Source: Xylogone sp. PMI_703
Lineage: Eukaryota > Ascomycota > Leotiomycetes
DNA: 64,000 nt
Assembly (NCBI GenBank): GCA_021399445.1
Contig: JAJTUQ010000005.1
Span: 4,712,001-4,776,000, forward strand
Direction: 5' to 3'
Part shown: one piece after another, positions 20,922 through 32,978 of the stretch
Layout of the letters: each line of letters starts with the position of its first letter
Numbering within the stretch: the first letter of the stretch is position 1
Translations under genes and position numbers: made by a program
The notes under the pieces: generated by a model
Database searches by the model: none
Seen by the model: the letters and a program-made list of their open reading frames with translations, nothing else
What the model was told of the DNA's origin: nothing

Positions 20922-22350
20922 TTATACAGCAACGATCCAACTCTTACGCCATGGATCACAGCCTGTATTCTTGCCTATCTCTACTTTGCTAACGAGCTCC
21001 AGGAGCCTCCAGTCGTAGACTTCTATCCATTGTTTCTTACCACTTGGTCGCTTTAAATCCAAGCTACTGATTTGTTTCATAAACTCAACGGCATCTTTTT
21101 TATGATTCAAGTCTACCAACGCTATCCTCCTTAACCGTTTTCCAGTTAAGGGGCAGATAAGTGGAACTGACGGGTCTGATAAAATAGAAAGGCTGTCTGA
21201 GAACAGGTTGCCGTGCCAGGGGAGGAAGCTTGCAGCCAGGGAAGAGATGGTGGTTACGTGTGGTGAAAGAATGAATACACAATTTGCGAGCGAGCATATA
21301 TTGTTAAGGAGGCGACAAGGAGTCCGTAAATAGACGCGCACGCACTTTGGTGAGGGAAGTTCCCTTCTGCATGAAGTTGTTGAATTATTGCAGTGGGGTC
21401 CTGCTGAGCTGACCATCACTGTTGCGGGCGTGGCTTGGTCGGGTAATAACGAGACAGGCGCAGAGCATAATAAATCAGATGCGCTATCGCCAGGGGTTGC
21501 GTCTGAAGAGCTAGACGAAACTCGTGGTTCGATTTCCTGACGTATTTTTGGGCTTGCCTCGGCGCTGCCGATTGGGAAAGTAGCCTGCACTGGAAAGATG
21601 TTTGGAAGTAGCGAGTGTGCTGGTGAATATGTGATGGTTTCTGGGAACTTGACCGTAACGTAGTCCTTTTGGATCAGCCGCGTCAACCATTTGGCTTCCC
21701 GAGGATGAAGGCGACAATAGAGACGGTCTAAGAGACCAATCACATCGCAGGAGGTGCCTGATGCTGCGAGGGATCGGACTTTCATAAAGGATTGAGCATT
21801 GTGCGATGCAATGCGAAGTAATGACTGATCAATCTCTTCCACCGTGACCAAATTCGTCCGAGATCGTACAGCTGGGTCCTACCATAACCTCTTAGCTTGA
21901 GCTTGGGACATTGCATCAATGGCAAGCTCGTTCATGTAATTAAAGAGTGCATCATAGAATGATTGCTCATCAGCTAAGGGGAGGACTTACTTTATCTAAG
22001 ATCTGGTGCACGAAGAGAGCAAGGTCGCCATCATATGCTGGGCCCATCCATTTCTTCAGCTCCGCCAGCTGTTTCTGTGATAAGTTCAAGATCCGGGCAA
22101 CAGCCCGCGCAAGTATCTTTGCTGGAAGTCCATAGCATCTTCCTGCTGTTCTCTGAGGAAGTAAGGCAGAAAGTACTGCCTCAGAGTCGGTGTCAAAGGC
22201 ATCTAATTTCCGACGATGGCTCTTGAACCAATTGAGAATTACGGATGACTGTTGTCTTTCTGCCTCTTTGGGGATTAACGGAGGATCACGCGTAGCAATG
22301 TGCTCCAGATCTTCTAGAAGGTCACAAACGTAGACAAATTTGAAGGGCAT
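20922..22350 (-). CDS. DNA-ligase-like protein lacking the adenylation core
   Basis: Exons on the minus strand are 21991-22350 and 20922-21878 (112-bp intron GTAAGT..GGTAG), giving 438 residues. The first 230 residues look like the helical N-terminal DNA-binding domain of ATP-dependent ligases: MPFKFVYVCDLLEDLEHIAT, RTAGRCYGLPAKILARAVAR, DLALFVHQILDK, then LDRLYCRLHPREAKWLTRLI. A Ser-rich linker (about 235-300) follows. The last 130 residues (NCVFILSPHVTTISSLAASF, QWIEVYDWRLLELV) resemble a BRCT-like module. No KxDG nucleotidyltransferase motif or OB-fold region is present, so ligase activity is not expected. The intron is about twice the local norm, and a small exon could hide there. It could be a natural core-less paralogue or an internally deleted relic. 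Confidence 0.7.
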
Positions 22351-22942
22351 CACTATCGGGGTCCATCCGCGAATGTGTATCGCCTGGGCCGGACATGGTC
22401 CTTTATCTCTTATTAGGTCAAAGCAGTCACTCTATTTATTATGATGCTTGAGTGCCAACAAAAACTTACAAGGGCTAACTCTTTGGCGCGAAGCTGGCGC
22501 GTAGTCTCGTGATCTCCCTGACCATCTTAGTCATCGTCCAGTCCCTCGGTCCTCACTTGAGCGTTTCAGAGCAAGTCGAGGCTCAGCAACTAATCAACAC
22601 ACAATTCTCTCTCTTATTAGTACCTGAGACCTTTTATCTCTACACTGGGCCCTCCGTGCTGGTGGTGTTTGCAATATTGTATTCTGCCTCTCTCTAGCTT
22701 ATGAATTCATGAATCATATTTTTAGTTACGCTCTCTAATCATTTTGTTTTGGCTCGCCAATAATACCCCGGAGTTTGGGTGGATTATTCTCGACAATCGA
22801 AGATTAAGGGGTGTCTCGAGTCCCTGCCCCATTAGATACGACTTCACTAGTGACGAACGCATAACGCTCCACTATCGTTTCTTGTTCTTTTGCAGGACTT
22901 AAAGCTTCTACTTGCTCCAGACTCTCGCATATGAAATGAACC
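22351..22942. promoter_or_regulatory. Divergent spacer between ligase-like and DUF4048-type genes
   Basis: 592 bp between the start codons at 22350 and 22943. Pyrimidine-rich tracts occur near 22500-22700. The short open frames here have no recognisable content, and no RNA gene is seen. Confidence 0.4.
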
Positions 22943-24505
22943 ATGGAGGAAGAACATCGCCCGTCGTCTGCAATGGATCGCACCTCAATTGACGGCCTCA
23001 TATCGGCAGACCCAGCAGCAGCAAGCGGCGATGCTACACAAATGGCGAGCGATATGCCTCAATCCCGACCAGTTTCGCAACATACAAGAGCAGGATCTTC
23101 AATCAGTCGCCGACCGAATCGATTATCTCTTGTATTTCCTGTCTCAACAAGCATCAATGGGATTGAGTCGGGAAGGCAAACTCCAACATCCTCTACTGCA
23201 CCTTCTTTGCCTGCTACACCAGCAGAGGCTACTCGAGTTGCGATACCAAATGAGTCGGGTGCGTTTCTCGTGGCTCTAGCTGCGCAGGAAAGAAAAGTGT
23301 TGGAACTAAAGGAAGAGCTGAACAAGGCGGAAGCTGACCTTCAGAGGCTGAAGAAGCATTGGGCAATTCACGAGGCATCGAAGAAAACTTCCCAGCAGGG
23401 CCTGCAGAACCTTGTCTCAGACGGTCGCAAATCCGTTGAAGAGCAGGCAAGTTTGAGAAGAAGTATTGAGCTGGAACGGAGGAAATCACTTCTTGGTGGG
23501 ACAAATGCACCTAAGGATTCGCGACGAAGAATTATCACTGGAGGACATACCCGCACGCTATCACTTCTGTCGCCAGATTCTCCATCATGTCCTAAACCGT
23601 TCGAACCTTCGCAAGACCCAAATCAAAATCCTCCACTTCCAGGCTTGTCGAGGAGTACCACTATGCCGGATACAAGCCAAGGAATAGCTCTTATCTCCAG
23701 TCGTCTTGCTTCGCGCCAGTCCTATCAGAATGGGGCAACAGGCGTAAGGCAAATAGCTGATGATGTCAAAGCTGGCCTCTGGACATTTCTCGAAGATCTC
23801 AGGCAAGCGACCGTGGGTGATGAGGCCATCACAGGCGTTAAGAAACCAAGCACGAATAATGATGCGACCCATAATAAAATTCACAGGAAAGCAAGTAAAG
23901 GCAATTTATCGAGTCATAGTAATGGCCATAAGAAATCTCAGTCGCAGGCAAGCAAGGATAAGCAGCCACCTAGGACGTGGGAGACATTGACGGGTAATAA
24001 TGCTGCGCTTTTTGATGTCGCAGGCACCCTTTGGGAAGATCAAACAAGACAAACGATGAAGGAAACGAAGGAGTCGAAGACTGCCAGGAAGCAGACAAAG
24101 AGTTTATCAACGGCTCCAGCAGTGGTGAGCGATTTCGATGATGACTGGTCAAATTGGGATTCACCCCCTCCTAAGTCACCTACGAGGTGGAGTGGAAGTA
24201 CTGTTGTGTCTGACACTGCAACCACGCTGTCAAAAGGCGGTGATGACGGGGATGATACTGAGTAAGACCTAGTCTTAAGCCTTTCATATTCTTTCAGGAT
24301 ATCTTGAAACTAACGATTTCAAAGAAACGCTGAAGACACAGCTTCGCAAAAGGACGAAATATCGTGGCCTGGGTTGGACCAATTCACCCCTGGCCAATTG
24401 AAAAGGACCGTGACTACATTGATGTCAGAATGGGAGAAGGCTCTCACACCACCAGCTAGTACGCAACAAAGCCCCAACCGTACATCTACCAATGTACCTT
24501 TTTGA
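22943..24505 (+). CDS. Fungal DUF4048-type protein with coiled coil
   Basis: Exons are 22943-24261 and 24325-24505 (63-bp intron GTAAGA..CAAAG, branch ACTAACG), giving 499 residues. The segment ISRRPNRLSLVFPVSTS, followed by a Ser/Pro/Thr-rich linker and then GAFLVALAAQERKVLELKEE with a coiled coil (LNKAEADLQRLKKHWAIHEA), is what I associate with the ascomycete DUF4048 family; this is from memory. The rest is Ser/Lys-rich and disordered. A short conserved-looking stretch is VKAGLWTFLEDLRQATVGDE. The spliced second exon adds EISWPGLDQFTPGQLKRTVT, then LMSEWEKALTPP. An earlier AG (24296-24297) would give a stop after two codons. Function is unknown; a coiled-coil adaptor is possible. Confidence 0.75.
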
Positions 24506-24816
24506 CGATGATGTACACAAGCTTGCATGATTTTTGGAGTTTTTATTGCCGGTATCTGACCTCTCTTACAAAGGGGCTTCTGGGAGGCTGGTATTCTTTT
24601 GGTTGAATTTTACCATGATCTATGAGATATATGAAAAATCATGTAGCTTACGTCCTTGATTTTATCCTTCTGGATAAGACGCATACAATTATAGATATCA
24701 ACAGATTAAGATTACAAGTGGGAGTGGTTATGGCGCAAAGAGGTTATGGAACTTATACATTTAGAAAGCTAGCCATTAGTTCTTGATGAAAGTACAATTT
24801 ACATTTTATTAGGATC
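24506..24816. other. Convergent 3' spacer
   Basis: 311 bp between facing stop codons, AT-rich, nothing recognisable. Confidence 0.5.
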
Positions 24817-27591
24817 CTAATCAAGCCCAATCCACTCGGTATCGTCCTCGTCCACCTCCATATGTTCATCACTGTTCGTGATGCTTAGAAAGCCCCCATT
24901 AACGCCATTTTGAGAATCCTTAACCAGAGGTTGCGCGAGTAAATAATCTAATGTATAAATATTCTCATCGGCTAGTCGCCGTAGCTCATCTTTAATTTTC
25001 CCTACCGCTCTTCCAACGACTCGTAATTCCGCTTCTACTTCCCCTCTATGATCTGAGATCCATTCACCGTGACTCGTCAACACGGCGCGAATCCATAACA
25101 GGCAGAACTCCAGATGAGGCGACTCCTCCGTCTGCATAGCAACGAATCTGAGAAGGCGAGGTATATATACAATTGGAAGTTCTTGAACTACAAGACTGAT
25201 ATTCGAAGCAGGAATTCCTTCAAATACACGCCGAATAAGAGGCGCTTCATTAAGACGGAAAGCCATGACTAGGGCTTTGAGATAGTCCTTTTCGTGTTGT
25301 AGAACGTGGAGTGTGGATGCAGGAGTGATGGCGAGGTTAAGGTCGATAGGGTCAAAAACTGGAGTAGTATCTAGACTATAAATCAAAAGTCCTTCAGTAG
25401 AAGCTGCGCAGAAGGATCGGCCGGTTGGCGCGAAGTCAACACCAGATACACGAACCTCTGGGAAACGTTTTCGAACAGATGGATCACCACCTCGGGTGGA
25501 TCCCGGTAATGTTCTATCGATTCGGTCTTCGAGATCAGAAGCTTCACCTTGATCATCTATCAACTCAGCTGCGCCGGCTTCCGTCAAGTTCTTACTGTTC
25601 AGGAATTCTTGTGTTCCTGAAAGTGATAGGTTAACGCTAACAGTGAACTTCTTTAGGAGAACTAAGGATGACACTGAGTATAGACATATATATTTGCTAT
25701 TTCCACCAGCTAGAAGACAGCTCCCATCAGAGCTATAGCAAATGGTGCCGAAACTTTTTGTGCCGGAAGCATTGGCTGCGGTGCGGCGATCAGTTATCTT
25801 GCGACCACCGGAAACGTCTCGTCTGCCGTCCACACCCGCTTGTTGTTCAGCCTCTGAGACCGACCAAAAAGTCAGTTGTCCATCAAGTGTTGATACCGCT
25901 ATCTGGAGAGAATCAGGGCGAAACGCAACGTCCAAAACATCTGCTTGAAGTTGCAATGGCTCGCTTGTTTGGGTCCGGCCAAATACAGACCATATTCGAA
26001 CAGTATGATCCCAGCTTCCACTTATGAGCGTGCCTCCGTTGGGAGCGAATGCTAATGAGGATACTGGGCCTTCATGCCCTGATAATCGGTCCAATAGTTG
26101 ACCTGTTTGTACAGACCAGATATGAATGTCAAAAGAGTCTATTGAACCTGCGCAGACGACTTCTCCACTCGGGTCGACGGCTAACGAGGAGAATGAGAGA
26201 CGGCATGGAGCTGTAAAAGTCCGAAAGTTTCTATATCGTATTAAATCCCATGCTCGTATAGATCCATCAAGGCTGGAGGTAAAAAGAACACTACCCTTTT
26301 TGGCGAACTGACAGGCAGTCACACCACTGGTATGCTCTGTGAATGTAACTATGCAGAATCCCGAATTGACATCCCAAACTTTAATCTTCCCATCGTCAGC
26401 AGTAGTGATGATTCGTTGTCCATCCGGAGAATATATTAAGGAGTTCATGGAATCGAAATGGCCTTGTTGCTTTAGAATGTATGACTCGGATTGCCACTCC
26501 CAAACAAGAAGCTGTCCTAATTTTGAAGCACCAAATGCTAACCACTCCCCAGTTTTGTTTATCGTAACAAAATCTATATCGTTTTGAGATATGCTTAAGC
26601 TATGTATCATGTTAAACTCCGGCATTTCGTAAAGTCCAAAGACTCCATTGGAAAATCCAGCTACTAGAAGATTTGACTCAGCGTGATAGGCGATACAGTT
26701 AACTTTAGCATTATTTTGTAGAAAATAATGTCTTTCAGCAATTCTCCATCGCATATGCGAGTCGTCATCGTCCAAACTATCTTCCGTTTCGTCTTCTGGT
26801 GCATTTGGATTTCGTAAATATTCCCATCGGAACACAGCTCCATCCTTGCTAACTGTGTAGATCTTCTCTTGATCTTTTGAAAACCATGCTCCCTTTACAC
26901 CCTCCCTGTGCCCTGCCAGTGTTGTGGGTACAAATCTATCCTCTTTGTCCAAACTCCATATCCGTGCCGTTAAATCTTTTGATGCGCTTAGAAAGAATCT
27001 TGAGTCGCTTGACCACTCTATACTTTGAACTGTATCATAGTGGCCTGTATATACCCGGTGCCGTACAAATGGCGCAAATTCCAATTCTCCATCCGCATTG
27101 GTATCTGGTGTGGAGGGAGTATGCCAGACTTCAATATGCCTACCAACGCCCACCGCAAAATATCGACCAGATGGAGAAAAGGCAAGAGATGAAACCAGTG
27201 ATTTGAAAGTAAAGCGATGAAGGGCAATTCTGCGGGGCACATTTGTTAAGATTGCGCGCCCATCTTCGTCAATTGATAGGAGAAGATTCCCCCGCGGCGT
27301 GAGACCAATTCTGGCAATGTTTTTCCGATGCGCAAATGGGAGGGTATGTGATTTGTTACTAGTCTATTTTAGTATATTGTATATAATGAAAGATGAGATA
27401 TATACATACTTTACCAAGTTGAAGATTGTAACTCGATTTCCCACTGGAGAGAAGAGCTGGGTGCCATCGGGACTAAAGAGAAGGTTTCCTTGGCTGTAAA
27501 CCGTACCTAGAAGGTTGGAAAACTTGGACAAGATTAGCATATACCACAATTATATTCGTAAGGAGCTAGATACCTTGAAGTCCGTCTTCAT
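24817..27591 (-). CDS. PWP2: Pwp2/Utp1, SSU processome WD-repeat protein
   Basis: Periodic tryptophan protein 2, a UtpB component of the small-subunit processome that handles 18S pre-rRNA in the nucleolus. Exons on the minus strand are 27574-27591, 27410-27522 and 24817-27358, with two 51-bp introns. The product has 890 residues. The 18-nt first exon encodes MKTDFK, joined to FSNLLGTVYSQGNLLFSPDG as in yeast Pwp2. The next splice recreates FNLVNNKSHTLPFAHRKNIA. Two WD40 propellers follow, with repeats such as IKVWDVNSGFCIVTFTEHTS, RIWSVFGRT and DGSIRAWDL. The C-terminal Utp12 domain (FRLNEAPLIRRVFEGIPASN, LLWIRAVLTSHGEW) is intact. An acidic end (MEVDEDDTEWIGLD) closes the protein. Confidence 0.96.
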
Positions 27592-27912
27592 TGTCCTCTT
27601 GAATTTGGCATCTTTGCTATAAACCTGAGACCCCGAATTTTCTGTCGTATTTGGATAATTTTTCGGAATACGGTACCATATTAATCCGTGGCCCGGAAGT
27701 TAAATACGCTAGCGCGCCTTTGCCAAAGCTGGGGTCCTTCTAGCGAGCATATCCAGGGGCAGCAGTTGAATTTCAATTCTCCTGAAAAGGCGCGAGCAAT
27801 CCAAACTCTAGGCCTCCTGACCAACATAATTTGTCTTTACCGACGGTGTTCAGCGTGGCACCAGGAACATTAACAGCATTTATAGAGGAGAATTTCCCTT
27901 ACCGTGAACATA
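27592..27912. promoter_or_regulatory. Divergent promoter between PWP2 and septin
   Basis: 321 bp between start codons. No named element stands out, and no RNA gene is seen. Confidence 0.4.
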
Positions 27913-29236
27913 ATGGCTCCTGCATCGGAAAGTAGTGCGTCCCCTATTGGGATTGCCAATCTCCCCAACCAGCGACACAAAATTGTTGCCAAAAGAGGAG
28001 CCGCTTTCACTATTATGGTACGTTATATCGTAGTCGATACATGATCTCTTGAACATGCCTTGATGCTAAAATTCTATAGGTTGCTGGTGAATCAGGCCTC
28101 GGGAAGACGACTTTCATCAATACCCTCTTCTCAACCACCATCAAAAACTACGCCGACCACAAGCGCAGACATGCGAAGCAGGTAGACAAGACTGTCGAAA
28201 TCGAAATTACTAAAGCTGAGCTTGAAGAGAAGTTTTTCAAAGGTTAGTCTTACTTGGAATATAATCATGTCGTCTCACCGCTAATGTTCGAAGTTCGTTT
28301 GACTGTTATTGATACCCCTGGTTTCGGCGACTATGTCAACAACCGTGATTCCTGGATGCCAATCATTGAATTCTTGGATGATCAGCATGAGTCTTACATG
28401 TTGCAAGAACAGCAGCCTCGCCGTCAGGATAAGATCGATCTCCGTGTTCACGCCTGCTTATACTTCATCAGACCCACGGGTCATACCTTGAAGCCCCTTG
28501 ATATTGAGGTGATGAAGAGATTGAGCTCCCGAGTCAATCTGATCCCTGTTGTTGCCAAGGCTGATACTCTTAGCCCTGCTGATTTGGCTCGATTCAAGCA
28601 GAGAGTATGATCTATTACATTTACTTTTAAGTCAACAGACACTAATATTAGATACAGATCCGAGCAGTTATTGAGGCGCAGGGTATTAAGATATATACTC
28701 CACCAATTGAAGAAGATGATGAGGCTGCAGCTCAACATGCCAGAAGCCTCATGGCAGCAATGCCATTTGCTGTCATTGGTTCTGAGAAGGACGTTAAAAC
28801 CGGAGATGGACGTATTGTTAAGGGACGTCAGTACTCATGGGGAGTAGCTGAGGTAGAGAATGAGGACCACTGCGATTTCAAGAAACTCCGATCCATCCTC
28901 ATCAGAACCCATATGCTCGATCTCATTCACACCACTGAGGAGGCTCACTATGAGGCATATCGCGCCTCTCAGATGGAGACGCGCAAATTTGGCGAAGCTA
29001 GACCAAGAAAACTTGACAATCCTAAGTTCAAGGAGGAAGAGGAAAACCTTAGGAAGAGATTCACCGAGCAAGTCAAGATTGAGGAGCATCGTTTCAGGCA
29101 GTGGGAACAGAAGCTTATTAGTGAACGTGACCGCTTGAACAAGGACTTAGAGAGCACTCATGCAGCAATCAAGGCTTTGGAGCAAGAACTTGAAGCTATG
29201 CAGGGTGGTGCTGTTCGCAGCCATGGCCGTCGTTGA
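27913..29236 (+). CDS. CDC12: Septin, Cdc12/AspC class
   Basis: GTP-binding septin that co-polymerises into filaments at septa and hyphal necks. Exons are 27913-28017, 28080-28242, 28294-28604 and 28658-29236, with introns of 62, 51 and 53 bp. The product has 385 residues. The Cdc12-type start is SPIGIANLPNQRHKIVAKRG. The P-loop GESGLGKTTFINTLF falls right after the first splice (IM|VAGESG). Switch II is DTPGFGD, and G4 is AKAD. The septin unique element lies in GVAEVENEDHCDFKKLR. The C-terminal coiled coil runs from about residue 315 (RKRFTEQVKIEEHRFRQWEQ) to LEQELEAMQGGAV. Assignment to Cdc12 rather than Cdc3/10/11 rests on the N-terminus and the NPKFKEEEENLRKRFTEQ region. Confidence 0.96.
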
Positions 29237-29501
29237 TATTTTTTTGCGTTAAGATATCCTTTTGTTGTGACTCTTTTCAAAGCGACAAAAAAGGGGATGG
29301 GGAGCTTAAGCGTTGCGAACTGGTTATTAGCAACACATTTGTTTTTCTATTCTGTTGCAGCGAGCTGTTGGGGCTGCCTAATCGTAAAGCTAGTTTGATG
29401 AGCTCTTCTCCTAGTCTTAGTCCAGATATAATTTATGTCTCCTTTTTTACGATAATTTTCAATCTTCTGCGCACAGCTATGTAAGGAAATATGTCGAAAA
29501 T

Positions 29502-31072
29502 TTAGACTGCATCCATGCTTGCCCGTGTCGTTAACTGCTCGTTTTTGTTCCCAAGTTTAGAGATCTGCAAAAAGGCATCAACACCATATCCCTCCAAACT
29601 GTGTAATTCCAGGCTTCCAGCCCAATACTCCGCATATACTCTACTTAGAGGCAAGCCCATGCCTAATCTCAAGTTTGGTGGCCTGCTAGATAATGAAGAC
29701 AACGAGCTATCGCGACTTACTCCCCGATACTCGTTACTATTACTATCCTGCTTACTAGCTGATCCCTCAAGATGATCGACTCGGAGCTCTTGCATAGTAG
29801 CTGCCATTTTAGGAACTTGGTTCAAGTTCTCAAGTCTTTGATCCTTTCGTGGTCCTTTACTAAATGACCAGAGATACGGTAAAATATCTCGTGGAATTCC
29901 GCCACCCTGGTCGGAAACCCGTATGATAACATGCTGCGGGGCCTCGCAGATTGTGACTTCAATAGGCGGAACGCGGCCTGGGGTACCGGAGCCCTTGCTC
30001 TGCTTTTCGATAATAGCTTGGATTGAATTCCGTAACAGCTCTCCGATGATGTACTCAAGGTGACTTAGAATGTAAGGGAATGTAGCGTCGAGGTGTCCTT
30101 CCACCTTTATTTCCGGCAGAACTGTTGATGGACCATATGCCGCCGCCGCTATGGCCTGGACCTCTTTTCCGACACGTTCAACTACCTCTTTGGCATTACA
30201 CCTTAGGAATACCTCTCCAACAAACTCGGACTCTGTCGTCTTGGTGTCAGGAAAATGCCAGGGCGAATTGAATGTTTCCGTGAGAGCTAGGTGCTGCTCT
30301 GCAATCACTCGACGCGATATTCTCTAAAGAATAAATAGCATTATAATCAGCATGGTTCGAGCCAACCCTAGCATAGGTTCATTCGACACTGAGTATAAAG
30401 GATTTGCGTACTGAACGGAGTATAGTATTCATAAACTTATCCATATCCTCAGGCTTCATTAGATCACGGCATTCCAGAACGCCCATCGCTAAACTTGGAA
30501 TGACTGTCAAATGCTCTCGGAGAGTTTGACTTATCTTCTTACAAAGTTTATCATTATCTTCTAAGTTTTTTATTTCTCGTACCCGCCGTAGACTTTCGAA
30601 TGCTTTATAGTATAGTTCATAAACTTGACTCATATGGGGATTTGTAACCACGACATATGGAAGAGTCTGCATATCCCGAATTCGATGAGCAATCCTAAAC
30701 ACAGTTTGTTAAAATATATATCTCGGGTTATATTCCAATATATTTATGTACCTGGTCGGGAGCTCCGTCCGCACATAGTTGGCAGAGCTGATCAATCGAG
30801 CTTCAGTCAAGGACCTCCCAAACACCATGAGCTGTCTCAAGCTGATAGGCCTAGCCTCTCTCGCAACCCACCTACATTTTAACAGAGTAAGCAGATTGTT
30901 TTTGATACAGGATCGATATAACGGACTCATCAAGAGAAGAAGCTGGTCTCCATGGAGGGGTATTGTGCAGTGGTCGCGTGAGAATTGCCTGGTATCGGGG
31001 AGTAGCATAACAGCCACCGTTCGATATCAACCAAAGGGTCTTTGTGCCATTCTGCGAACAGGATCGCAACAT
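29502..31072 (-). CDS. Mitochondrial PDK/BCKDK-family protein kinase
   Basis: Mitochondrial histidine-kinase-like Ser kinase that phosphorylates the E1 subunit of pyruvate (or branched-chain 2-oxoacid) dehydrogenase. Exons on the minus strand are 30927-31072, 30752-30871, 30412-30694 and 29502-30323, with introns of 55, 57 and 88 bp. The product has 456 residues. The first splice joins ASSLDE to WVAREARPISLRQLMVFGR, the family's N-terminal four-helix domain. GHKL ATPase motifs are EYIIGELLRNSIQA (N box), DQGGGIPRD (G1) and LGMGLPLSRVYAEYWAGSLE (G2). The leader is rich in Arg/Ser/Thr. An insertion of about 45 Ser-rich residues lies before the G2 box. Which dehydrogenase it targets cannot be told from sequence. 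Confidence 0.92.
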
Positions 31073-31547
31073 GCCGGCAATTCCATACGAAGAGAAACCA
31101 CTTCAGATGTTGGCTAAGGACCTGGGCAAATTTCGCTGAACCACGGCTGATGACATGAATTACAGGGCGTGCATCGACAGATATGCAGACCCACTGCCGA
31201 CCTCGCAGAACACTGTTCTAGAACCCCACTAGAGGCTGGGGTATTGCGGTACCGTCGTAGCTGTCCAAGCACTCAGGAGGTCAGGGAGCTCATCAGGGGC
31301 TCGATAGTGTTTCCTAGAATTATTTTACTCTCCTTTTATACCCAACCATCCTTCATTTATACCACTAAGCTTCAAGCTTTATCAAAAAGCTAAAAGTCCC
31401 ATCTTTGAAGACACTGAAAGCTACACTCCTGCGCATCGCAATTCGGCCTCAATAATTTCGGCACACCTATTAATACGCGCACCCGCTTGTACGCTATTAA
31501 CATAAACTCCATTTACATAATTTCTTGAACATATTCCTCTACGCAAT
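31073..31547. promoter_or_regulatory. Divergent promoter between PDK-like kinase and SFH5
   Basis: 475 bp between the start codons at 31072 and 31548. Pyrimidine- and AC-rich leader sequence precedes SFH5. No RNA or repeat is seen. Confidence 0.4.
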
Positions 31548-32978
31548 ATGAGTACGGAATCTGAAAATAAAGCTACTGAAGCTGTCGTAGCAGCTCCACC
31601 TGTCGAGGAGGCTCAGGTAGCAGCGCCAAATACAACCGTGGCAGAATCCAAGGAGTCAGAGGCTGCACCTGCGACGGTCGAGGAATCCAAACCAGAAGCT
31701 CCTTCAAAGGATATTATATCAGAAAGCAAACCTGCTAGTGAGAAGGGAAGCAAGAAGGATGGTGTCGCAAAACCTCTAGATCAGCTTTTCGCTGAATTGC
31801 CATCAATTATCAAAGAAGCCGGATACTCAGAGATGTGGGGCGTGGAGCTCATTGATCAGTCCCACGTTCCTACTACTATTGTTCTGGAGAAGTTTCTACG
31901 CGCAAATCCGAATGACGTTACCAAGGCTAAGTCTCAATTAATTGAAGCCTTGAAATGGCGAAAGCAACTTCAACCCCATAAGCTTCTTGACGAAACTGAG
32001 TTTGATGGATCGAAATTCGGCGAGCTCGGTTATGTTACCATCTATACGAAGCCAGATGGAGTCAAGGAAATAATTACCTGGAATATTTATGGTACAGTCA
32101 AAGATAAGAAGGCTACATTTGGCAATGTTGAAGAGTACGTATCTATAATTATGTGCAAGTATTGAGATGTCACCAAACTAACTTATTTCAGATTTATCAA
32201 ATGGCGCAGTGCTTTGATGGAGCTTTCAGTTCGTGAACTTGACCTCCCTAACGCAAAGGAGAAGATCCCAGAGGGTGGGATTGATCCATACCGAATGATT
32301 CAAGTCCATGACTATCAAAACGTCAGCTTTTTGAGAATGGATCCAACGGTCAAAGCAGCATCCAAAGAGACCATCCGGGTAATGAGTATTGCTTATCCAG
32401 AACTCCTCAAAGAAAAGTTTTTCGTCAATGTTCCCGTGGTAATGGGCTGGGTCTTTGCAGCATTGAAGGTGTTCCTCAGCGCCGAAACTGTCAAGAAATT
32501 CCACCCGCTCAGTTATGGATCTAGCCTAGCTGGGGAACTTCGTGGTATTGGGGAACAACTTCCAAAAGCTTACGGTGGGAAAGGCAAGGATATCAAGGAT
32601 GGAGGATTTACAGTCAAGTACTCTTCTTCTGAGACCGCCGTTGCTGCCGTTCCCGCTCCAGCTGCTTCCGAGCCTGTAGCTACTGAAAAACCAGCCGATC
32701 CTGCCATTGAAGCCACAGAGCCCACTCCTGCCACTGTTCAAACCACCGAGCCTACCCCTGCTGAGCCTGCTACTGTCACTGGGGCCGTTACTAGTGTGGC
32801 TCCTGCCTCTGAACCAGCTGTTGAACCAGCCGCCGAGAAAGCTGCTGCTCCCGAACCATCCTCAGAGCCTTCTGCTTCTGCTGAACCACCTGCTGCCGCA
32901 GAATCTGCCACTCCAAGCGAGCCTCCTGCCACTACTTCTGAGCCCAAGGCTGATGAGGAGTCTGAAATTGCCAAGTAA
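31548..32978 (+). CDS. SFH5: Sec14-like protein Sfh5 (CRAL-TRIO)
   Basis: Sec14-superfamily protein at the ER/cytosol. In yeast Sfh5 has been described both as a phosphatidylinositol-transfer and as a heme-binding protein. Exons are 31548-32134 and 32192-32978 (57-bp intron GTACGT..TTCAG, branch ACTAAC), giving 457 residues. A disordered acidic N-tail (about 75 residues) precedes the CRAL-TRIO N-domain (EMWGVELIDQSHVPTTIVLE, FLRANPND). The lipid/heme pocket half starts after the splice, with IDPYRMIQVHDYQNVSF. His235 and Tyr237 in VHDY keep the spacing of the heme-liganding pair of yeast Sfh5. The typical end AGELRGIGEQLPKAYGGKGK is followed by about 110 residues of Ala/Pro/Glu/Thr-rich low complexity. 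Splitting at 32160 is only intron read-through. Confidence 0.93.
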
